Assembly: GCA_021521415.1 (NCBI GenBank)
Contig: JAIQDT010009012.1
Coordinates: 1 to 64,000, forward strand
Reading direction: 5' to 3'
DNA from: Bidens hawaiensis
Lineage: Eukaryota; Streptophyta; Magnoliopsida; Asterales; Asteraceae
Length of the DNA stretch: 64,000 nucleotides
In this document: positions 57,898-64,000 of the stretch, in pieces
Numbering within the stretch: position 1 is the first letter of the stretch
Layout of the letters: every line of letters begins with the position of its first letter
The notes under the pieces: model-generated
Told to the model about the DNA's origin: nothing
What the model saw: only the letters and a program-made list of their open reading frames with translations
The model's database searches: none
Program-made: the position numbers and the translations under genes

Positions 57898-58632
57898 TGT
57901 ATGGAGATGATGTTAGTGTTAGATAAAATGTCAAACTTTTTATATAAATAACAAAACCGAAAACAAACGTAAAAAATTTTGAGACGGTTAAAGCTTGAAA
58001 ATTTGAGATTTTGATATTTATAGAGTCGGAAAATCGTGCATGAACCACCATGACTTGATATTCCAACACTAAAAAGTTTATAAAACACCATATTGGAGTC
58101 TAAACATGTGCACGAACCACCACGACTTTTTCATGTTTTTGACTCAAATAACAATAACACAATAAATCGAGATACAACGTCATGTCAAAACACTAGTCCA
58201 CGAACCACCGTAGTTCTATTGTTTTTACACAGAAAATTAGGATGGCGACCGGAACGCTCGCATTCGACTACTTAAAGTATTGACATAAATAACACCATTG
58301 TCCTCGTACACGTCTCCAGATGGGCGATACCTCTTCGGTGTGGGGGCTGCTAGTGCCGGGACAACTCGAGGTGGTGATGAGTGGGAAGATGCGTTCATTT
58401 CCAGGGGCGTGAGACATCGGGTTGGATGATGATGACGATGGCGTCGACATCCTTACAGGATAAGTCGTGTATGGGTTATGCGCGTACGAGTGAATGAGGT
58501 TAAGAGATAAAGAAAATGAGTAACTAAATATATATCATATCTATATACTTATATGCAGTGCGTAAGATCATAACTAATGGGTCGTTGCGGTTATAGTCTA
58601 GTATGCATGCAATTCTAGTTCGCTATAACCAA
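57898..58632 (-). other. Gypsy leader with three spaced motifs and a short ORF
   Basis: Three GTGGTTCGTGCAC-like words on the minus strand at about 58194-58213, 58105-58125 and 58034-58053, each within 72-90 bp of the next. A 60-codon ORF (58450-58268) begins MSTPSSSSSNPMSHAPG, in a position like the leader ORF at 41866. No gag start is recognised. Confidence 0.55.
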
Positions 58633-58647
58633 TGGCTCTGATACCAA
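58633..58647 (-). promoter_or_regulatory. Gypsy primer-binding site
   Basis: The minus strand reads TTGGTATCAGAGCCA, two bases from the LTR at 58650. Confidence 0.9.
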
Positions 58648-58649
58648 TC

Positions 58650-61039
58650 TGTCACACCCTCAAAATCCGCTAACGGAGTTTTACCGTCAGAGGGTGTGAA
58701 CTAACAGGATCGGAATCATTAGTTATAATCAAACACCATGTTTAAAGTTTTCAACCCAACAAGACATTAAGTCTTAAATAAAAATGCGGAAGCGTAAATT
58801 GTAAACCAAAAAGTTTGCACCACACAGGACGACTTAAAAACCCAAGTTATTAAGATAACATTTAAAAGAAGTTTTCAAAGCGATGGTGTTTAGCGAATGC
58901 ATGTTCCTATACCGCGCGCCCGCCTCTGCTACCTGAGAATAACATACTAAAAGTGTCAACACAGGGTTGGGGAGTTCACAGGTTTGTATAAATAAAGTGT
59001 TTGCGTTTACGTTTTGCGTTTGCGTTTGCGTTTTGCGTTACCAGATAGTGTTAAGTCAATTATATATCAATAGGTAGCAAACCTATCAAGCATGTATTAC
59101 TAAGTGTTCGACACCGAAGCTGACTGTTTATCAATTTCCTTGCCACCATGTCAACCACGACCATGGTAATGTGTTAGCCAAGATTACACCCACTCGACCT
59201 ACAGTCGAGTTTAGAGTTGGGTGGGGTTTGTCAAACCCAGTAGTACAACTCAACAGTGACTCGCTATTATCCAAATATTAACCGGTTCGATGTTATGAAG
59301 GACTTTGGTTAGTTTGTTTGCCACTTAGCCTTACAAGTGATATATAAAAACTAAACAAAATCTACAGCGTTGGAGTATGTTATCTCCCCCAAATAAAAGC
59401 GTTTAAAAAGAGTAAAACGGGGACGTAAAAGTCACTGTTTGCAAAGATAACCAAAAAGATCCGAGAAAGGTGTGCGTCATAGAAAATCCTCACTAGTGTT
59501 CTAAAAAAAACGAGATTTTCTAAGTATTGAACTACGAGTGAGTCCCTAGACTCGACACATACAACTTATGCGTGAGATGCGTTTCGTGTTTCGTTTGTGA
59601 TATAAGTGAGACTCGATAAACACATTGGTGATAAGTTACACGTGCGAACAAGTACTTAAGTGTCAAGTATTAATATCGTTCATTACTAGAAAATATCCCC
59701 CACAAGGGCAATTTGGTCAAAACATAGCAAACCGATTCAGTTATGCACTTTTCATGATACTTCAAGTAATTCAGCAGCTAAATTGTCCAGGCAGATTTTC
59801 ACTCGACAAGATTACACTATTCAATAAATCCTAACATGTCAAATAACTCACCAAAAATCATCACAGAAGAACACATGAGTTAGGTTTCTAAAAATATTTT
59901 TATTATATTTTTATCATATACGGTTTTATCACAATGATCAAAACATCACAGCAAACACACAGCAATCATTATCTTGTGCAACAGAATGTTATTTGTTATT
60001 CCCGTTAAATGACAAATCCAATTAATGCAAGAACAATTGGGTTAGATTCCTAACTCAAAATATTAACTTCCAGAAGTGGAACCAACCGATTTGGTCTTTT
60101 CGTTTATGAGATACCTTTGTCGCAAAACAGCCTAACAGCAGGTCTCACGAATCAGCCTTGCACAATAGTTTTATAAAATAATAAAAACTAACTTTTATAC
60201 GTCCAAAAATTACAAAATCGGACTTTTCAGAAACTAGACTCGACCTAGTATATTTTAGAATCAACAATAACATCAAAACATGTAATTAACATCGAGTTAG
60301 AGTCATCCAAACACGAATTCAATAATCTGTCCAGCATCAGTTTTCATTAAAACTCAACAAACTAATAACCTTTGCACTAACAATCATACATGATATCCTA
60401 ATTCATCAACTAACAACAATTTAGCACTTAGGGTTTATGATTTGCAGGTTTTATCATGAAATTAACTTATAGAATGGGTTAGATATGAAGCTTATTTACC
60501 TAGTTATCACCTTTGATCCTTCAACAACTTTGCAAACAACTTGTATTGTATGTGTGTGTGTGGTGATCGGCCGAGAATGGTGAAGAGGGGGTGGGGGAGG
60601 GGAGGGGCTGCTGCCGTCGTGTAGGGGAGAGGGAGAGAGTGGGATTAGGGTTGGGTGATTATGTTGTTTATATATTTATTAAATATAATACATGTTACAA
60701 ATCGCACCCTAAACTTCAAGTGAACTTAATTCTAGCATAACTAGTTTATAATATTCATAATAAGAGGTTATACTATGCAAGCACACAATCATATGTCAAC
60801 ATAACACATATTTATACCGAGCACTTGTTTATATTATATATTGTTTGTTCACCAACGGTTTGAGTCGACTCGTGTGTGTCTCGGTGGAATTCTGAAAGAC
60901 TATTTGTGTAGTGATTGTCATGCGTCATCAAAACCCTAGTTTAAATGTAATGAGATATGCGTTATAGTTCGTGTGATCTTAAGTTTGAATTAACGGAGTT
61001 CGGATTAACGGAGTTAACCTGAAATTGACGAGTGTCACA
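58650..61039 (-). repeat. Gypsy LTR, family B
   Basis: 2390 bp from TGTCACACCCTCAAAATCC to GACGAGTGTCACA. A PBS lies on its left and a 3' interior on its right, so it sits between two minus-strand interiors. Contains a GTTTGCG/GTTTTGCG run (58995-59040) and a G-rich stretch (60585-60640). No gene inside. Confidence 0.8.
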
Positions 61040-62108
61040 TCATCCCCATGTTGAAAGAATTTTCGTCCCGAAAATTTGAGTCAAGTCGCGATGGGTGTTT
61101 GAAAAAGGCAAAAATTTTCAGTTTGTCATATCATCCCCTAGTAGAAAGAAATTTCGTCCCGAAATTTAATTCATACCTCTGGTGATTTCTGACGGTTTGT
61201 CGGCTTTCGCGGTTTTTAGTGTTTGGTCAACCCTTCAAAAAGGTGAGGATACTTTTTCATCATTTGATCCTCGCGTTCCCACGTCTCGAGTTCCAACGAA
61301 CTTTAATGATAGGAATCTTGCTGTGTTTGAGTGTTTTGGTTTCCCAGTCCAAAACTTCGACTGGTTCTTCGATGAAGCGTAAATGTTCATCAACTTGTAA
61401 TTCGCCAAAAGGAACTGCTTGGGTTTCGTCAGAAAGACATTTCTTCAAGGTGGATACATGGAATACATTGTGTACGCCACCGAGTTCCGTTGGTAAATCT
61501 AATCGGTACGCAACCGGACCGATTCGCTCAGTTATCCGTTATGGGCCAACGTGTCGTGGATTGAGTTTGTTTCACTTTCCGAAGCGAACTACACCTTTCC
61601 AGGGTGAGACTTTGAGTAAACCTTGGTCGTCCACTTGGAATTCCAGAGGTTTTCGGCGCTTGACGGCGTAACTCTTCTGGCAATCTCATGTTGCTGCCAT
61701 GCGGTTTCGGATTTGGACAATCTTTTCAGAGGTTTCAAGTACTAGTTCTGGACCAGTGATTTGGCTATCACCCACTTCTGCCCAGCAAAGAGGTGATCAA
61801 CACTTACGTCCGTACAACGCTTCAAAAGGCGCTGCTTTAATGCTTGCGTGGTAGCTGTTATAATACGAAAACTCTACCAAGGGCAAGTGGGGTTCCCAAC
61901 TTTTTCCGAAATCCAACACGCATGCATGTAACATGTCTTCCAAGGTCTGAATGGTGCGTTCACTTTGCCCATCCGTTTGAGGATGGTATGCTGTGCTCAT
62001 ATCGAGGCAGGTGCTTAGTGCGCTCCGTATTGACTTCCAAAAGTGCGAAGTGAAAGGAGAATCTCGATCAGATATGATTAAGACAGGCACTCCGTGTCTG
62101 GACACTAC
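61040..62108 (-). pseudogene. pol: Gypsy integrase and chromodomain-like tail fragment
   Basis: Integrase from [20 protein letters not shown] (near 62100), with [14 protein letters not shown] and EALYGRKC, to the C-terminal tail with IIKVRWNSRRG (61448-61260). Frames change near 61800 and between 61550 and 61450. The catalytic second Asp and Glu are visible; everything upstream is lost at about 62108. At the 3' end the ATCATCCC...TTTCGTCCCGAAA block occurs twice (61037-61075 and 61130-61168). Confidence 0.88.
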
Positions 62109-62575
62109 TTAATCCAAACTTTGCTCGAAACAATCCCACGAGCGAACAAGTTCGTGCTCGAATATCTTCAATCTTTGACTTAGTCTTATTTGAACGAACT
62201 TAAGTATACTCGGATTGTATCTTGCTCGAGATTAAACTATGCTCAGAGTAACACTTAGAATAACTTCCAATAACTTCCTACAAGCATACTTGACATCCGC
62301 TAATACTTTATCCTTACTCGACCCACCATGTTACTCGTGAACTTGGTTTAAGCTTAGATACTTTGCTCGTCGAAGTGTAGCTTGCTCTAAGCTCAACACT
62401 TAGAATAATTCTATAAGATAACCTTACTTAGATAAGATATCTTGCTCGAGATAGTAACAACCTTTCTTGGAGTGCTTGAAATTGCTCGAGTTCCATACTT
62501 AGCATTTTCTAGGGAGGTTGAGAAGATTTCAATCTTTCCTTATCTATCTTTTAGACCCAACATCACCATTCAACA
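62109..62575 (-). repeat. SIRE-like Copia LTR fragment
   Basis: The minus-strand relative of the LTR at 25042-26111: GAAGATTTCAATCTTTCCTTAT matches the complement of 25066-25090, and the right end TTCAACA matches the LTR start. Rich in TGCTCGAG/GTGCTCG words. Truncated at 62108. Confidence 0.65.
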
Positions 62576-63000
62576 TTCCATACGACTTTTTCTTTATAGC
62601 TTTTTCTCTTGGTTCCCTTCTTAACACAGATGGGAAATATTTTCAGGATCCTTCTCACTGGATGTGTTATATTTGGATGTCTTAACAGAAGCTTTCTTAA
62701 ATACGATTTTCATTTTCACATCCTTTCCTTATTCATATTTTGACTCATCACCATTTGATTCATCAACGACATTCTCTTTGTTAAGATAGGCGTTATATCT
62801 TTTCTTGTAGTGAGCAAAGTCTTGACCAAACCTATTTAAATCAGGAATGTCAAAAGGTTGTGGCATGATTTTATCCTTGCATGAATCAATAGGAATGCCA
62901 AAAGATTGTGGCTTAAGTTTATCCTTGGGAAGGCACAGCTCGTGCTGAGTTGGGAGATAATCTGGTTGACCACCGTTGGTCGGTGTGAAACAAGACTTGT
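62576..63000 (-). pseudogene. gag: SIRE-like gag-pol linker remnant
   Basis: An ATG-less minus-strand ORF (about 62961-62737) contains NRFGQDFAHYKKRYNAYLN, similar to the block near 29240-29290 of the plus-strand element, and an internal duplication (KPQSFGIP / MPQPFDIP). It lies beside the LTR fragment, so the intervening protease to RNase H may have been deleted. Confidence 0.5.
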
Positions 63001-63729
63001 TTTTTGCACAAATTCGAAGTTATGAAGTCTCGAACGTGCGCATCAACCCGGTTCATCAAACTTATCGAATGGTTTCGACATGGGTTGGTGAAACCCGATC
63101 CTAACCAAAAGTTAACCAAATTGGACTGAAAATCATGTTTAAACTAGTTTAAATTCAACTTTTTCAAATTAATTCATCTTTTAAATCATATAAACTAAGT
63201 ATAAACATGATGATTAGTCCTAATCTAACCCAAATTTGGTGGACCTAGACATGGGTTTCGGATTATACCCGAATTGAAAGTAAAGTCGGTCAAACTGAGC
63301 CCTCAAACGAGATTGAAACAAGTAAATTGACATACCTTAATGATTTAAACAAGAAATCGATGGAATAATGGCCGGAAAATCGTCTGAAATCACCTAGTGC
63401 TTGAAGGGGTGCGATTAAAAGTGAAAAAGGGTAGTTTTTGAAAGAATTAAACCACTAGATAGAGCTGACACGCCCATGGTCAACAAGGCACGACCGTTCT
63501 GACCCGACCTTGTCCCGTTTTTTTGTTTTTAACCATTTTTCTAACCCGAGTTTCGACCATTTTAGCCCGAAAGGATTAGGTATGTTAATTTAAAAGGATA
63601 GAGAATGAAAGTTCATTGATTGGAATACAAATACACGAATGATAAATTAATGGAAACAAAGAGTACACATGACAACCGGCTAGAGTCCTAAACCTATCGG
63701 AAACTACTTGAATAATCTTTGTCCACCTC
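63001..63729. other. Non-coding, LTR-like sequence
   Basis: No ORF of note. A short GC-richer stretch (63465-63515) resembles the GC blocks of Gypsy LTRs, and the ACAAATACACGAATG words near 63630 resemble their ends, but no boundary is clear. Confidence 0.35.
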
Positions 63730-64000
63730 TGTCACAACCTGGCTAAAGCGGAAACGCCCGAGTGTGACGTACAAATTGCTTAAAACACACGTGACACTAT
63801 TAAGTGACAATATTATCATTAATTCATTCAAAGGTATCAAGTACACAAGTCGTTGCAAATAAAGACATTTCAAGGAAAATGAAACATTTCAAACACTTAT
63901 TTAAAATATCCTAGGTTTAGTGTCTTCATCAGTTTAATCCTCTAATAAATGTACATGTAACATATATATATAAAATAATGTCAACTAAATTAATAGTTGG
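63730..64000. repeat. Start of another Gypsy LTR, cut by the window edge
   Basis: TGTCACAACCTGGCTAAAGC followed by GTGACACTATTAAGTGACAA, matching the beginning of the LTR at 47987 in layout. No PBS precedes it, so it is likely a 3' or solo LTR of a minus-strand element. Confidence 0.65.

Noticed and set aside
60541..60640. G-rich stretch as a G-quadruplex or gene promoter
   Set aside because: A GA/GT-rich low-complexity stretch inside a Gypsy LTR; the G runs are there, but no downstream gene is present.

Overview
The window looks like intergenic heterochromatin of a flowering plant, made almost wholly of LTR retrotransposons stacked inside one another. The style of the Copia (SIRE-like, RE1-like) and Gypsy (Tekay/Del-like chromovirus) proteins, and an env-position ORF of a kind I associate with Asteraceae elements, suggest a member of the daisy family. 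That assignment is inference from family resemblance. I see no intact host gene, tRNA, rRNA or CRISPR array. The only host-gene remnant I recognise is a broken, intron-containing piece of a cytosolic ribosomal protein uL14 (RPL23) gene at 18866-19101.

Layout. (1) 1-18747: an old RE1-like Copia on the minus strand. Its pol and gag (1-4260) carry an unclassified insertion, and its 5' LTR was split 2 bp inside its edge by a 14.3 kb SIRE-like Copia, also minus (4307-18592; LTRs 568 and 551 bp; target duplication GTTTG). The SIRE-like element has gag, pol, a long spacer and a degenerate third ORF of about 970 codons in the env position. (2) 18748-25041: the uL14 fragment, a truncated Gypsy LTR, AT-rich DNA with several decayed tandem arrays, a fold-back MITE, and a Gypsy leader remnant. 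(3) 25042-32149: a plus-strand SIRE-like Copia with LTR, PBS, gag, protease and integrase, cut off at the start of reverse transcriptase. (4) 32150-47547: a non-coding LTR element (LTRs of about 730 bp, no ORFs) that received a young 12.1 kb Gypsy chromovirus on the minus strand (33233-45352; LTRs of about 3.1 kb; target duplication CTTAA). (5) 47548-64000: a mosaic of large Gypsy LTRs (47987-50632, 51537-53934, 58650-61039 and one starting at 63730), a Copia gag/LTR fragment, a Gypsy element lacking its integrase core and apparently chimeric at its 5' end, and further Gypsy and Copia fragments.

No element here looks able to move on its own: every gag-pol has nonsense codons, frameshifts or deletions. 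Within elements the parts still show the normal order LTR, tRNA-iMet-type primer site, gag, protease, then integrase/RT/RNase H (Copia) or RT/RNase H/integrase/chromodomain (Gypsy), then polypurine tract and LTR. Relative ages from LTR pairs agree with the nesting: the SIRE-like pair differs by roughly 6%, the non-coding element by roughly 4%, and the Gypsy nested in it by roughly 1%, all counted by eye.

The least explained signals are: the env-position ORF preceded by an AACGAAT-rich block that also occurs in that element's LTRs and 5' leader; a tandem duplication after pol with two hairpins whose stems differ in a compensatory way; a three-times-repeated motif shared by two Gypsy leaders; and a Ser/Pro-rich leader ORF before the chromovirus gag.
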